A DNA stretch of 64,000 nucleotides, taken from NCBI RefSeq assembly GCF_018967845.1, contig NZ_JAHLZZ010000001.1, forward strand, positions 1 through 64,000, given 5' to 3'. Position 1 is the stretch's first letter. Each line of letters starts with the position of its first letter. Position numbers and translations under genes: made by a program. Positions 47,358-57,350 of this stretch are shown here, piece by piece. A model generated the notes under the pieces. It saw only the letters and a program-made list of their open reading frames with translations, ran no database searches and was not told the DNA's origin. The stretch comes from Hymenobacter siberiensis (lineage in GTDB: Bacteria > Bacteroidota > Bacteroidia > Cytophagales > Hymenobacteraceae).

Positions 47358-50300
47358 CTAGCTGTCGCCGAAGGGGTCATCCCCTTTTTTCTTTTTCTGC
47401 TTCTCCTCCTCCTTCTTCCTTTTCTCCTCTTCTTTTTTCGCCTTCTCCTCTTCCTTTTTCAGCTTTTCGGCTTCCTTGGCCTGGCGGTCGGCTTCCTTCT
47501 TAGCATCGGCGGGGTCGGGAGCGGCGGGGGTGGCAGCAGCGGGCGTAGTAGCAGCCGGAACAGCAGCAGCCGGAGCAGCGGGAGTAACCACGGCCGGAGT
47601 GGCAGCAGCGGGAGCATCGGCGGCTTTGTCCTTCGCCTTTTCCTTTTTGGCCGGAGCCGGGGCCGGAGCGGGGTCGTCCAGCACGCCATCGCCGAAGGGG
47701 TCGTTGGCTTTGGCCTTTTTCTTCTTTTTGGAAACAGGCTCAGGGGCGGCATCAGCGGTGCCGGGGTTGGCGTTGGGGTCGGTGCCGAAGGCGTCATCGG
47801 CCTTGCCCTTTTTCTTCTTTTTGCCATCGGGGGCCTCGGCGGGGTCAGCCATGCCCGTGGGGGCCACGGTCCGGGTAATCTGCTTGCCGGTTTTGCCCAG
47901 GTAGTCTTTCTGGAAGTGCGTGCGGAAGGCATCCACATCGGTCAGCGCCCCCAGAAACACCCCGTAGCTGGTGGCCGTTTCGTAGTCGTACTTGGCCTTG
48001 CTGCTGATTTCGTAGTTGAAGTTATCGCTGGACGAAGTCGTGAGCATCAGGTTGTTGGCGTACTTGAAGTAGTACCAGCTTTGCGGCTCGGCTTCGAGGT
48101 AAATCTCGACCATCTCATTCCCGTCTTCGCGGCGAATCTCGATGCTGCCCGTCACCAGGGCGTTGAGCGGCTGCTTGCCCACGCCGGCCACGCCAATCGG
48201 GCCCACCGAGTACCAGGCGTGCCGCTTCTCGTTCCAGCGCAGGTTTACCTGGCTCAGCAGCAGGGTGTGGCCCGTGAGCTTGGGCGAAAGCTGCGCGATT
48301 GACCCGGCGGCCCCGCTGCGCGCGGCGTAGCTCTGCGTGGCCTTGTCGCCAATGAACTGGGCCAGCTTGTAGAGCTCATTGGTAGAGCCGGTCTGGGCCT
48401 CGGGGCCGTTTTTGGTAATTTTAGCCATCTCGCTCCCCATCACATCGATGGACTTGGGGGGCATGGTGAAGTCGATGCCCAGCAAGGCATCCACGGCGTA
48501 GCGGGCGCTGTCGGGGTTGGCCGCGCCCACGCCGCTGGCAATCATCTTGTAGTCTTTGCTGGGGGCGATGAAGGACAGCGGCCCGCGAAAGGTGATGCGG
48601 TTGGTGGAATCGATGTAAGAGAGGGCGGCGCCCTCGTAGGCGTTTATGTCGCTGAGGTCGCTGCGCGAGATGGTATAAATAGCTTTTTTGGCGTCGTAGC
48701 GCAGGTCCCCGTCCACCTTCAGCATGGTCAGGTCTTCGGGCGGGGGCGCGAGGGCGCCGTAGAGCGGGTAGAGCTTGCCGCTCTGGTCGGCCCGGAACAG
48801 GCCGATAACGAGTGGGGTATTGTCGGGGGCCTTCAGGTCGCGGAGGTTGATGCGGACGTTTTTCGGGTCGATGGAGTCCTTCAGCGCCACCCAGGAAGAG
48901 TTGGTGTGGTCGTTGCCGAACTGCAGCTGCGCTTCCCCAGTGAAGGCGAAGCCGCGCCGCCGGGAGTTCAGCTGCACGTTACCCCGGTAGCCGATGCGGT
49001 GCAGTAGCTGCACCTTATTGCTCACGTTCACGGCGGCTGTGGCCACGGTAGCGGGGCCCTGCGCAGACCCTTCGAAAGCTCCATTGGCCGTTTTGGTGCG
49101 GCGGAAAGGGTTGATGCCACCACTGCCGCTCACGTCAGTACTGGCCAGCAGGAAGGCCGGGTCGGGCTCGAAGTTATTGAAGCGCAGCGACACCGAGTCG
49201 TTGGCGGTTTTAACCACGTAGTCAGCGCTGCCGGTGAAGGCCGCCTTCGACACCACTTCGATGCTGCCCTTGGTGAGGCGGTGGAGCTTGGCCAGCGAGT
49301 CGAGCAGCACCACAGAGTTTTTGAGGCGTTGAATTTTGCCATTCACCCCCACGTTCACGCGGCCCGAGTCGGGGATAATCCAGGCATCGGCGGCGGCAAT
49401 GTGGGGCACGCCGCTCACCTGCATCTGGTACTTGGCCAGGTCGTAGAGGCCGCTGGTGGCCTTAAACTTCAGGCCGTACTGCGTGGGATTGGTCGAGTAG
49501 AAGAACGACTTGGTGGAGTCGGCTCCCTGGGCCATGCGCAGCTGCACCTGCTTTTTCTTAAAGTCCCAGTGCCCTTTGCTGAGCGTGGTGCCGAACGTGG
49601 AGTACGGCAGCTCGACGCTGGCCTTGCTATCCTTCTCGCGGGTAAAGTCGGCCGTGCCCTTCTTCAGGTTGTACTCGAAGGCCACGTCGTTGGCGGTGAG
49701 GGCGGGCTTGTTGGATTCGGCCGATTTCACGCTCAGCGTGGCATGACTGCCGGAGTAATGGTCGGAGTTAAAGGTAAAATCGTGCGACTTGATGAGCGAC
49801 TGCGGGCCGTCGAGGCGGCCGTCGCCGCCGGTGCCTTTGGGCGTGAGCAGCGCCGTGCCCGTGAAGTTGTAGCTGGCCACGGTCTTAGCCTTGCGGTCGG
49901 CGTTGGCGTAGAGGCGGGCCGTGCCGCCGCCGGCCGGCGTGGCCAGGAACATCGAGTCCTGCTTCACATTCCAGTGCATGAGGTAGTTGGGCGGCATGCT
50001 GATGCGCGGAATATCGACGGCGCCCTCGGTGCGGGCCGCGATAACGCCCGTACGGCCCACGGATACCACCGAGTCGCGGTACAAGACGAAGGCGTCGGAA
50101 GTGAAGGTGCCCGACTGGTACGTGATGCTGCCATCGGCCTGCAGGCCCCGGCCGTTCATCTTCACCTTGCTGAACACCCGGCCCTTGCCCTTGTAGAGCG
50201 GAAATCCGTCCTTCGGCACATCATAAACAAAGCCCAGCGAGCCGTCTTCCTGCACCGTGAGCTTGGTTTTGAGGTCGGGCAAAATGCCACCGCTGCGGAA

Positions 50301-52913
50301 CGTACCCGTAAAGCCCGCGCTCGATTTGCCAATGCCGTTGAGCGAGTCGAGCCGGAAGGGCGGAATGTCGAACACCAGCGTGGAGTCGTACACGCCGCCC
50401 AGCACATCCTGCTTGCCGAAGTACACGTTGGCCCCGCTCTTGGTGTCGAAAGCCGGGTATTGGCCCTTTTTCTTGCGCCCCGATTTATTGGTAGGGTCGT
50501 TGAGGAACAGGCGGCCGGTCGAGGTGCTGCCCTTGTTGGTGAGGGCAAAGTCGGCGTGCTTGCCGGTGGATTTGCCCTTGGCATTCTTGGTTTCGCTGCG
50601 AATGACGATGGAGTCAATCTTGGCCATGTCAATGTAGAAGCCGTCGTAATCGAAATTGAAATCGCGGCCCTTAAAGCGCATGGCCGAAGCCACCACCGCG
50701 CCCCGGAAATTGATGTTCCGATTCTTGCCAATGCGGATAATGGCGCTGTCCGGCTTCACGTACACCGTGGCCGAATCGTCGGAAAAGTTGAAGCGGTCCA
50801 CGCCGCGCACCAGCAGCTCGTTGGTGTTCAGGTTGAGCGTAGCGTTGCGGCCCGAGCCCGACAAGGACTTAATGGCGATGTGGTCGTAGTCCTTTTTATC
50901 GCGGGCCGAGGCCACGTAGTGCGCGCCCTTGGGCAGAATGGTTACGTCGCCAGTCTGGGGGTTCCAGGCCACGTAGCCATCGCGGGCCAGGCCGGCCATG
51001 TCGGAGCGCATATTGGGCACCGAGGTTTTCAGGTTCTCGGCCAACTCGCTCACATTGATAGTTTTCGCATCGCCGTGGGCCTGGCTGTAGCCCACCAGCA
51101 TTTGCAGCGGGTGCAGCCGGTTGATGCTTTTGAGCTGCTGGTAGCGGTTGTTGGTGAAGAACTCCTTGCTCTCAAAATCGGCCGAGCTCTGGTTTTTCGA
51201 CGACAGCACGGCGAAGTCGATGAGGGGCTGGCGCAGGTTCCAGGTCAGGGCCTCCGTGCGGATGTCCATCTGGTGGTAGGAGTCGCTGTAGGGCGTGTTC
51301 TTATACAGGCCTTCCTCGCGCGAGAGCTTCAGCTGCTGCTTATTTTTCGAGTATTTGAGCTGCGTACCGGGGTGCGTCAGCGAGTCCTTGGTGCCTTCGT
51401 AAATGGTAACGGCGGCCCGGCTGGCCGTAATCACCGAGTCGCCGAGCACGTAAGCGCGCGAGGTTGCCTTGAACTTGGGCTTGCCGTCGAGGCTCACCAT
51501 GAGGTTGGCCAGCGACCCATCGAGGGCCGCGCTGAGAATCCGGCCGCCGGCCATCGAGATACCGCCCCGGTACTGAATGTTGTCGCCCAGGTTCTTGATG
51601 CGGGCATCGTTGGTGAGCGAGATGAAGCGCGGGTAGCCAGTATCGGGGGCGCCGGGCCTGCGCCGCACGCTCTTGTAGCTGAGGGCACCTTTCACGGGCG
51701 CTTCCAGCACGGCCGGGTAGCTCAGCGTCACGGGCTGGGCCGTAAACTCGGGCTTGGTCATGTCGAAGTCGAAGCCCGCCAGCTCGGCCGTTACCAGATT
51801 GGTTTTGATGGACCACACCAGCTGCCCGCTCGTGGCAACAAACCGGTTGGTGCCGGGCACGGCCGTGCCGCTCACCTTCTTCACAAACACCGAATCGCCG
51901 CCGGTGGCCATAAACAGGTCGGCATCCTTCACCACAATCACCGCGCCCCGGGTGGGCGGTGGCGAGTAGGCATCGTACACGGCCGAGGGCGTGAACGAAG
52001 GGGCCGGCGCATCAAAATCGGAAGAAGCCGGCTTGGCGGCGGCCGGTTTGGCGGCCGTGGCTTTGGTGGCCGGTTTGGCAGCGGCAGTGGCTTTTTTTGC
52101 GGGCGCTTTTTTCACGGGCGCGCCCCAGCCATCGTCATCGCCCCAGCCCCCGCCCGAGGGCGACGACCACATATCGGCCGAGTCCCAGCCGCTGCTGGAC
52201 TTTTTCTTGGGCGCGGGTTTGGCGGCGGCTTTGGCCACGGGCTTAGCGGCCGGCTTTTTGGCTACGGGTTTGGCGGCGGGCAGCGGCGCTTCTTTGGGAG
52301 CGGGCGTGGGTGCCCCAAATTCCAGGTTCGACTCCGGTGCGGCGATGGGCGAGTAGGCGAACGAAACGGTGCCGCCCACGGCGCGCAACGTGTTGTAGCC
52401 TGAGCGGTAGAGGTAGCCACCATTGAAAAACCGGTTGGTGCTGACGAGAAATTTCTCGGTTTCCTGCGGCGCTTCCTTCTCCAGGGTCTGGGTCAGCACG
52501 TCGAGGTACTGGTCCATCTGCTGGTCGCTGAGCTTGGCCAGAATTTTACCGGTTACGATGTTGCCAAACAGCATTTCGAAGTGCGGCCGGGGCTTAAATT
52601 TCTTGGCCAGCATGGTTTGCGACAGCGCCACAATGCGCGACTGCTGCGAACTGGTGAGGGTATTGGAGGCCCACAGTTCTTTCAGGCGGGCGGCCGTCAC
52701 ACGGGCCACGGCGTTATTGGTGCTGGCCATCATGCCCTGCACGTCGTTGATGTACTGGGCGGGGTCGGTCGAAAGCTTGCCTACCTGGTAGCGCGGGGCG
52801 GCTGCCGGGGCCGTGCCAGCCGGCGCGGCCGGCTTGGTTTGTGCCAGCGCAGGCGCGGCAAAACCCAGCCACAGCCCCAGCCACACGATAAAAACACCAA
52901 TTGCTTGCTTCAT
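47358..52913 (-). CDS. Giant secreted protein of unknown function with charged repeat tail
   Basis: From the ATG at 52913 (MKQAIGVFIVWLGLWLGF, then APALA-Q as signal peptide) the protein has 1,851 residues. Residues about 150-330 include Ala/Lys/Pro-rich low-complexity parts ('KPAAKPVAKAAAKPAPKKK', 'KKAPAKKATAAAKPATKA'). The central 1,200 residues are beta-rich with repeated short units like 'YRGGISMAGGRILSAALDG' that recall LptA/OstA-type or adhesin beta folds. The last 250 residues alternate Lys runs with DDxFGD-like motifs and a Lys/Glu helix. Similar very large proteins occur as single genes in Cytophagales; I do not know a function. It probably lies in the periplasm or on the surface. 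Confidence 0.75.
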   Translation of the reverse strand: MKQAIGVFIVWLGLWLGFAAPALAQTKPAAPAGTAPAAAPRYQVGKLSTDPAQYINDVQGMMASTNNAVARVTAARLKELWASNTLTSSQQSRIVALSQTMLAKKFKPRPHFEMLFGNIVTGKILAKLSDQQMDQYLDVLTQTLEKEAPQETEKFLVSTNRFFNGGYLYRSGYNTLRAVGGTVSFAYSPIAAPESNLEFGAPTPAPKEAPLPAAKPVAKKPAAKPVAKAAAKPAPKKKSSSGWDSADMWSSPSGGGWGDDDGWGAPVKKAPAKKATAAAKPATKATAAKPAAAKPASSDFDAPAPSFTPSAVYDAYSPPPTRGAVIVVKDADLFMATGGDSVFVKKVSGTAVPGTNRFVATSGQLVWSIKTNLVTAELAGFDFDMTKPEFTAQPVTLSYPAVLEAPVKGALSYKSVRRRPGAPDTGYPRFISLTNDARIKNLGDNIQYRGGISMAGGRILSAALDGSLANLMVSLDGKPKFKATSRAYVLGDSVITASRAAVTIYEGTKDSLTHPGTQLKYSKNKQQLKLSREEGLYKNTPYSDSYHQMDIRTEALTWNLRQPLIDFAVLSSKNQSSADFESKEFFTNNRYQQLKSINRLHPLQMLVGYSQAHGDAKTINVSELAENLKTSVPNMRSDMAGLARDGYVAWNPQTGDVTILPKGAHYVASARDKKDYDHIAIKSLSGSGRNATLNLNTNELLVRGVDRFNFSDDSATVYVKPDSAIIRIGKNRNINFRGAVVASAMRFKGRDFNFDYDGFYIDMAKIDSIVIRSETKNAKGKSTGKHADFALTNKGSTSTGRLFLNDPTNKSGRKKKGQYPAFDTKSGANVYFGKQDVLGGVYDSTLVFDIPPFRLDSLNGIGKSSAGFTGTFRSGGILPDLKTKLTVQEDGSLGFVYDVPKDGFPLYKGKGRVFSKVKMNGRGLQADGSITYQSGTFTSDAFVLYRDSVVSVGRTGVIAARTEGAVDIPRISMPPNYLMHWNVKQDSMFLATPAGGGTARLYANADRKAKTVASYNFTGTALLTPKGTGGDGRLDGPQSLIKSHDFTFNSDHYSGSHATLSVKSAESNKPALTANDVAFEYNLKKGTADFTREKDSKASVELPYSTFGTTLSKGHWDFKKKQVQLRMAQGADSTKSFFYSTNPTQYGLKFKATSGLYDLAKYQMQVSGVPHIAAADAWIIPDSGRVNVGVNGKIQRLKNSVVLLDSLAKLHRLTKGSIEVVSKAAFTGSADYVVKTANDSVSLRFNNFEPDPAFLLASTDVSGSGGINPFRRTKTANGAFEGSAQGPATVATAAVNVSNKVQLLHRIGYRGNVQLNSRRRGFAFTGEAQLQFGNDHTNSSWVALKDSIDPKNVRINLRDLKAPDNTPLVIGLFRADQSGKLYPLYGALAPPPEDLTMLKVDGDLRYDAKKAIYTISRSDLSDINAYEGAALSYIDSTNRITFRGPLSFIAPSKDYKMIASGVGAANPDSARYAVDALLGIDFTMPPKSIDVMGSEMAKITKNGPEAQTGSTNELYKLAQFIGDKATQSYAARSGAAGSIAQLSPKLTGHTLLLSQVNLRWNEKRHAWYSVGPIGVAGVGKQPLNALVTGSIEIRREDGNEMVEIYLEAEPQSWYYFKYANNLMLTTSSSDNFNYEISSKAKYDYETATSYGVFLGALTDVDAFRTHFQKDYLGKTGKQITRTVAPTGMADPAEAPDGKKKKKGKADDAFGTDPNANPGTADAAPEPVSKKKKKAKANDPFGDGVLDDPAPAPAPAKKEKAKDKAADAPAAATPAVVTPAAPAAAVPAATTPAAATPAAPDPADAKKEADRQAKEAEKLKKEEEKAKKEEEKRKKEEEKQKKKKGDDPFGDS

Positions 52914-53230
52914 AAAGTCTGTTAGTTCAGGAACACTCATTCGTTGGTCCGGCTTTGGGCGGCGGCGAGCGAGCAGTATCGCCCGGCGTCGCCCCGGCAT
53001 GCGGTGGCCCGCCCAGCCGCCCGCTCAACCCAACGAGTGGTTTTTCCAACGCAAACGCCGGACCCGAAGGATAGTGCCCGGTGCGGCGCATAAAAACCCG
53101 GTACAAGTTAGGCACAATCAAAAAAGCAATTCGCCAACAGTCGGGCTTAAAGTGCTTTGCCTTTTGATTATTACTTTTTTTCTCAGCAGCATCCTTTTCC
53201 CTGCCCTCGACCACAAACCCGGCCGGGCTT

Positions 53231-53238
53231 TACATTTG
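53231..53238 (+). promoter_or_regulatory. -7 element directly before the Gfo/Idh gene
   Basis: TACATTTG matches TAnnTTTG exactly and ends 4 bp before the ATG at 53243, so transcription is predicted to start at or next to the start codon (leaderless message). No TTG box is obvious upstream. Confidence 0.5.
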
Positions 53239-53242
53239 ACGC

Positions 53243-54274
53243 ATGACACCCCCCCCCCCTATTCGCACCGCTTTGCTGGCCTATGGCATGTCGGGCAAGC
53301 TTTTTCAGGCGCCCTTTCTGGCCGCTCATCCCGGCTTCGAGCTGTACGGCGTGGCCGAGCGCACCGAGCAGCGCATGCACCTGGACTATCCCGACATCCG
53401 CAGCTACCCCAGCGTAGCCGACGTGCTGGCCGACCCCAGTATTGAGCTGGTAGTGGTGAACACGCCCAGCAACACCCACTTCGACCTGGCCAGCCAGGCC
53501 CTACGCGCCGGCAAGCACGTTCTACTCGAAAAGCCCGTGGCCACGTCCGTAGCGCAACTCCAGGAGTTATTGGCCCTGGCCCAACAGCAGGGCCGCCACC
53601 TACTGGCCTACCAAAACCGCCGCTGGGACAGCGACTTTCGGGCCGTGCGGCGCGTAGTGGAAAGCGGCCAGCTGGGCCAACTATTCGAAGTCCACATTCG
53701 CTACGACCGGTACAAGCCGGCGCTGCATTTCAAGAAATTCAAGGAGGAGCCCGGCCCCGGCGCGGGCCTGCTCTACGACCTCGGCCCGCACATCATTGAC
53801 CAAGCCCTGAGCCTGTTTGGCCAGCCCCTGAGCGCGCACAAAACCCTGGGCAGCTACCGCTCCGGCACCCAGGTCGACGATTTTTTCTCGCTGCACCTGC
53901 GCTACCCGGCCGGCCTGCATGTATGGGTGAGCTCGAGCCTGCTCATCGCTGACCCCGTGCCGGCCTACGTGCTGCACGGCACCCAGGGCAGCTACCAGAA
54001 AGACCGCACCGATGGCCAGGAAGCCCAATTACTGCAAGGGCTGTCGCCCCAGGCCCCCGACTACGGCCACGAAAAGCCCGGCCAGGAAGGCCGCCTCACC
54101 CTGGCCGCGCCCAATGGTACCCTCGGCACCACGCTCGACCCGGCCGCCCCCGGCAACTACCTGGGCCTGTTCGAAACCGTGTTCCAAACCATTCGCCACA
54201 ACGAGCCCTACCCCATCCGCGACGAGCAGCTGCTGTGGCAGAATGAGCTGCTGGAGCAGCCGGCGGTGCTTTAG
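53243..54274 (+). CDS. Gfo/Idh/MocA family oxidoreductase
   Basis: A 343-residue NAD(P)-dependent sugar or inositol dehydrogenase. The Rossmann start 'RTALLAYGMSGKLFQAPFL' has the modified GxSGK-type loop common in Bacteroidota members; the catalytic EKP motif is in 'KHVLLEKPVATSV', and 'GAGLLYDLGPHIIDQAL' provides the conserved Asp/His. The substrate is not known. Codons 3-6 are read from an 11-base C run (53249-53259). The 3' end overlaps the convergent esterase frame by 4 bp. Confidence 0.88.
   Translation: MTPPPPIRTALLAYGMSGKLFQAPFLAAHPGFELYGVAERTEQRMHLDYPDIRSYPSVADVLADPSIELVVVNTPSNTHFDLASQALRAGKHVLLEKPVATSVAQLQELLALAQQQGRHLLAYQNRRWDSDFRAVRRVVESGQLGQLFEVHIRYDRYKPALHFKKFKEEPGPGAGLLYDLGPHIIDQALSLFGQPLSAHKTLGSYRSGTQVDDFFSLHLRYPAGLHVWVSSSLLIADPVPAYVLHGTQGSYQKDRTDGQEAQLLQGLSPQAPDYGHEKPGQEGRLTLAAPNGTLGTTLDPAAPGNYLGLFETVFQTIRHNEPYPIRDEQLLWQNELLEQPAVL
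53249..53259 (+). repeat. Poly-C tract of 11 inside a start region
   Basis: Eleven C in a row right after ATG ACA of the oxidoreductase gene, encoding part of M-T-P-P-P-P. Tracts of this length change length by slippage; loss or gain of one base would shift the gene out of frame from codon 3. Confidence 0.9.
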
Positions 54275-56307
54275 CGACGCATCATTGCTCTCTCCGGGGT
54301 TTTGCCTACCATCAGCTTATCGCCCAACGCCCGCTGCAAAGCTGGCAAATCATAGTGCCGCAGCACACCGGGCAGCACTTCCGAGTACACGTTTTTGGTC
54401 GTCGGCTGCGCCAGAAGCTGCTGGTACGTTGGGGGTATTTGGTCCACCGTCAGGCGCATGATATCCACCCAGAGGGCGGCCGCGTGCAGGGCCGGCACCA
54501 CGGCCCGGCCGCTGGAACGGAGCTCCACGGGCGCACCCGCCAGCGGGTCGACGCAGCGCACGAATACGTGTAGGATGTCGATATCAGACAGGCGCTGGAT
54601 GGGCAGCTTGCAGCCTAAGTACTTATTCAGCATGTTGTTGTGGTATTTGCGGTTGTAGTATTTGGGGTCGATGGCGGCGGTGGGGTCGGCGGTTTCGCCC
54701 AGGCCGAGCAGGTCGGCCAGAAGCACTGCTGTGCCTTGATTAAGGTAGGCCTGCACCTGGGTCATGCTGCTGTCGAGCACGGTCGCCTTGCCCCCATCGG
54801 CCAGCCAGATGACGACCTTGCCGGGCCGCACCGGGCCGGTGGGCAGCGCCAGCAGAAGCGGTAGCGGGGGCTCGCCCGGCAGGCGCAGCACAAACTTTTG
54901 CAGGGTTAGGCCGGCGCGGCACACGGTATCCAATGGCTGAATTTCTACCCGTGTGGGCAGGTTATCGCTGGTTATTGCTGATGCATAACTACGCTGCTGC
55001 TATTGCACCGTCGCCAGGATTTCGGCGGGAGTGACCGGGCGGCGGGCGGCCAGCCGTTGGGCTTCGGCAAAATTCTGCCTGCTCAGCGTGGCCTCGTCCC
55101 AAAAAGCGGTATTAACCTGGCCAATGGACGTGCATTGCAGCTCTTTGGTAGTTGAAACAGGCAGATTCCCTTCCCGCACCGGCGCGGCATCACCATAAAA
55201 CCAACGCCGAAACCACGCCACCGCCGCCTCCCGCTTGGGCTGCGAAATGCCGTGGCCGTCATCATACGTGAATAAATCGAGCTACCCGGGCTTGCCCAAG
55301 GCGCGGTAGATGCGGCGGGTTTCGGCCATGGCGGCTTCGATTTGGGTGTAATCCACGAAATCGTAGCGGCCGGCCAGTATAAGTAGTGGCTTGGGCGCGA
55401 ACATGATGGGCCAGTCGGCGATATCGAGACGGTCGCGGCCGGCCCCGAGTAGTTGCACGCAGCCGTCGGCGGGACCGGTCAGCTCCAGGTTTTTCTCGCC
55501 GCTAGCCACGTAGCGGCATAGCGCGGCTACCTTCATACGCGGCTCCAGGGCCATGAAATAGGCCGTTTGGGTAGCGCCGCCGGAATTACCGAGGCAGCCC
55601 AGCCGGGCGGTATCCACTTCGGGGCGCGTGAACAGGTAGTCGAGGCGGCGGGCGTTGTCCCAGAACTCTTCGCCGGGCGTGGTCTGGCCCAGCAAGGTGG
55701 CATCGGCGTTCAGCAGGGTATGCTTGGTGGTGCCGCCCCGGGCAAGGAGCTTGCCGGCCACATCGGTCAGCTGCATCCGCTCGCCCTGTGAGATGGGGTT
55801 AATCACCAGCGCCTCAAACCCGTGCTGCGCGAGTAAAATCGCCGTTTTCTGGTACAAAACCGTGGCTTTTGACTCCTGCTCGTGCCCGCAGAAGAGTAGT
55901 ACGCCGGGCTTCTTCCCCTTGCCGGCTGGCACGTACAGATTGGCCGTGACGTGGTGGTGCGGCGTGCTTTCGTAGATGATTTTCTCAATCTGAAAGCCCG
56001 ACCGCTGCAACCGGCCCGTCACCTGTGCCCGCAGCGGCGTGCGGGCCGGCAACGGCCCCAGCACTCGCCGGAAGCGGGCCCGCACGCTGTCGCGGTAAGC
56101 CAGCGCGCTGGCCGCCGACTGCACGGCACGGTCCAGCTCCGCCGCGCGGGGCGCGTACTGCGCATGCAGCTGCTGAAGCAGATAGGTGGTGAGAGTAGTA
56201 GGAGCTTTCCAGTCCAGCACATTGGGGCCGGGCTGCTGGGCCTGGCCCGAGCGCCCTATCAGCAGCGCCAGCCAGACCAACAGGCCGATTCTTGCCCGCG
56301 TCGCCAT
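54271..56307 (-). pseudogene. Two-domain alpha/beta hydrolase (acetylxylan-esterase-like) with two in-frame TAG codons
   Basis: One continuous frame of 679 codons runs from ATG at 56307 (signal peptide MATRARIGLLVWLALLIG...) to TAA at 54271. It is broken by TAG at 55282-55284 and at 55000-55002. The first part has the nucleophile elbow 'GCLGNSGGATQ' and, just after the first TAG, the catalytic His in 'TYDDGHGISQPKREA'; the second part is a further hydrolase-like domain ('GKVVIWLADGGKA'). The undisturbed frame across both stops shows a single gene. CAG-to-TAG changes would explain both. It starts 3 bp after fbp. As read, only a protein lacking its catalytic His would be made. Confidence 0.8.
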
Positions 56308-56310
56308 GCG

Positions 56311-57261
56311 CTAGGCGGCCGCTACCGCCTGTAGCTCCTTCACCAAATCGGCGGAGCCCACGAAGAGCGGGGCGCGCTGGTGCAGGTCGGCGGTGGGCGG
56401 CACGTCGAGCACTACATCGGCCCCGGTCACGGCCATGCCGCCGGGCTTGTCCACCGTGGGCGGGTAGAGGTAGATGCCGCCCGTGAAGAGGTTGCGGTGG
56501 TAGTCGGCCACCAGCGAACCCACGTAGCGGGCCGTGAGGCGGCGCTCCTTGCAGGTGGTGAGGTAGGTCCGCACGAACTCGGGGTAGTCGAACCAGTTAC
56601 CCTCGTTGCAACTGAACACCGGCCCGTGCTGCGGAATCTTGATATCAGGGTGCGAGAGGAAGAATTCACCCAACGAGTTTTCGTAGGTGAAGCCCGTTAC
56701 GCCGTGGCCGGTGGTGTTCACCAGCATGGTGCTGGAGCCGTACAGGATGTAGCCGGCCGCAATCTGCGCCCGGCCACCCTGCAAAAAGTCCTCCTTGCGG
56801 GCCGGGCCGCCAATGCGCGACACCCGGCGATAAATGCCGAAAATGGTGCCGATGCTCACGTTTACGTCAATATTGGACGAGCCGTCGAGCGGGTCGATGG
56901 CCACCACGTACTTGCCGTTGTCGTTGCCGGTCTGGATAATTTCCTCGTTCTCCTCCGAGAGCACCGCGCAGGCTTCGCCGCCGTTGGTGAGGGCCCGGAT
57001 GAAGCGGATGTTGGCTTCCACGTCGAGCTTCTGCTGGGCTTCGCCCTGCACGTTCTGCTCGCCCATGGCCCCGGTAATGCGCGAAAGACCGGCGCGGTTC
57101 ACCTCGCGGTTCACGATTTTACCGGCCAGGGTAATATCGCGCAGCAGCTGGCTCAGCTCGCCGGTGGCGTAGGGGAACTCGGCCTGCATGCGCATGATGT
57201 AGCGCTCCAGGGTAATGCCAACGGGCGTGGCCAGGGCATTTTCGGTAGTGGTCTGGGACAT
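56311..57261 (-). CDS. fbp: Fructose-1,6-bisphosphatase, class I
   Basis: Hydrolyses fructose 1,6-bisphosphate in gluconeogenesis. The 316-residue protein (from MSQTTTENALATPVG at 57261) shows the metal site in 'VVAIDPLDGSSNID', 'SEENEE', 'GDSN'-like loop equivalents, substrate residues 'RYVGSLVADYHRNLFTGGIYLYP' in parts, and the C-terminal 'HQRAPLFVGS'. Length is normal. The gene is intact, unlike its downstream neighbour 3 bp away. Confidence 0.95.
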   Translation of the reverse strand: MSQTTTENALATPVGITLERYIMRMQAEFPYATGELSQLLRDITLAGKIVNREVNRAGLSRITGAMGEQNVQGEAQQKLDVEANIRFIRALTNGGEACAVLSEENEEIIQTGNDNGKYVVAIDPLDGSSNIDVNVSIGTIFGIYRRVSRIGGPARKEDFLQGGRAQIAAGYILYGSSTMLVNTTGHGVTGFTYENSLGEFFLSHPDIKIPQHGPVFSCNEGNWFDYPEFVRTYLTTCKERRLTARYVGSLVADYHRNLFTGGIYLYPPTVDKPGGMAVTGADVVLDVPPTADLHQRAPLFVGSADLVKELQAVAAA

Positions 57262-57350
57262 GGGGTGGATGGTATTACAGTTGGTTAGACCGTCGTGCTT
57301 CATCTTGCGTCCGCGCAGTCGAAGCATGACGGTCAGGGAAGAGCCGTGTT

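Noticed and set aside
49281..52403. A 1,040-codon frame on the plus strand
   Set aside because: Antisense to the giant secreted protein; composition (Arg/His/Gly/Val-rich) is that of a GC-driven shadow and it lacks signal or domain.
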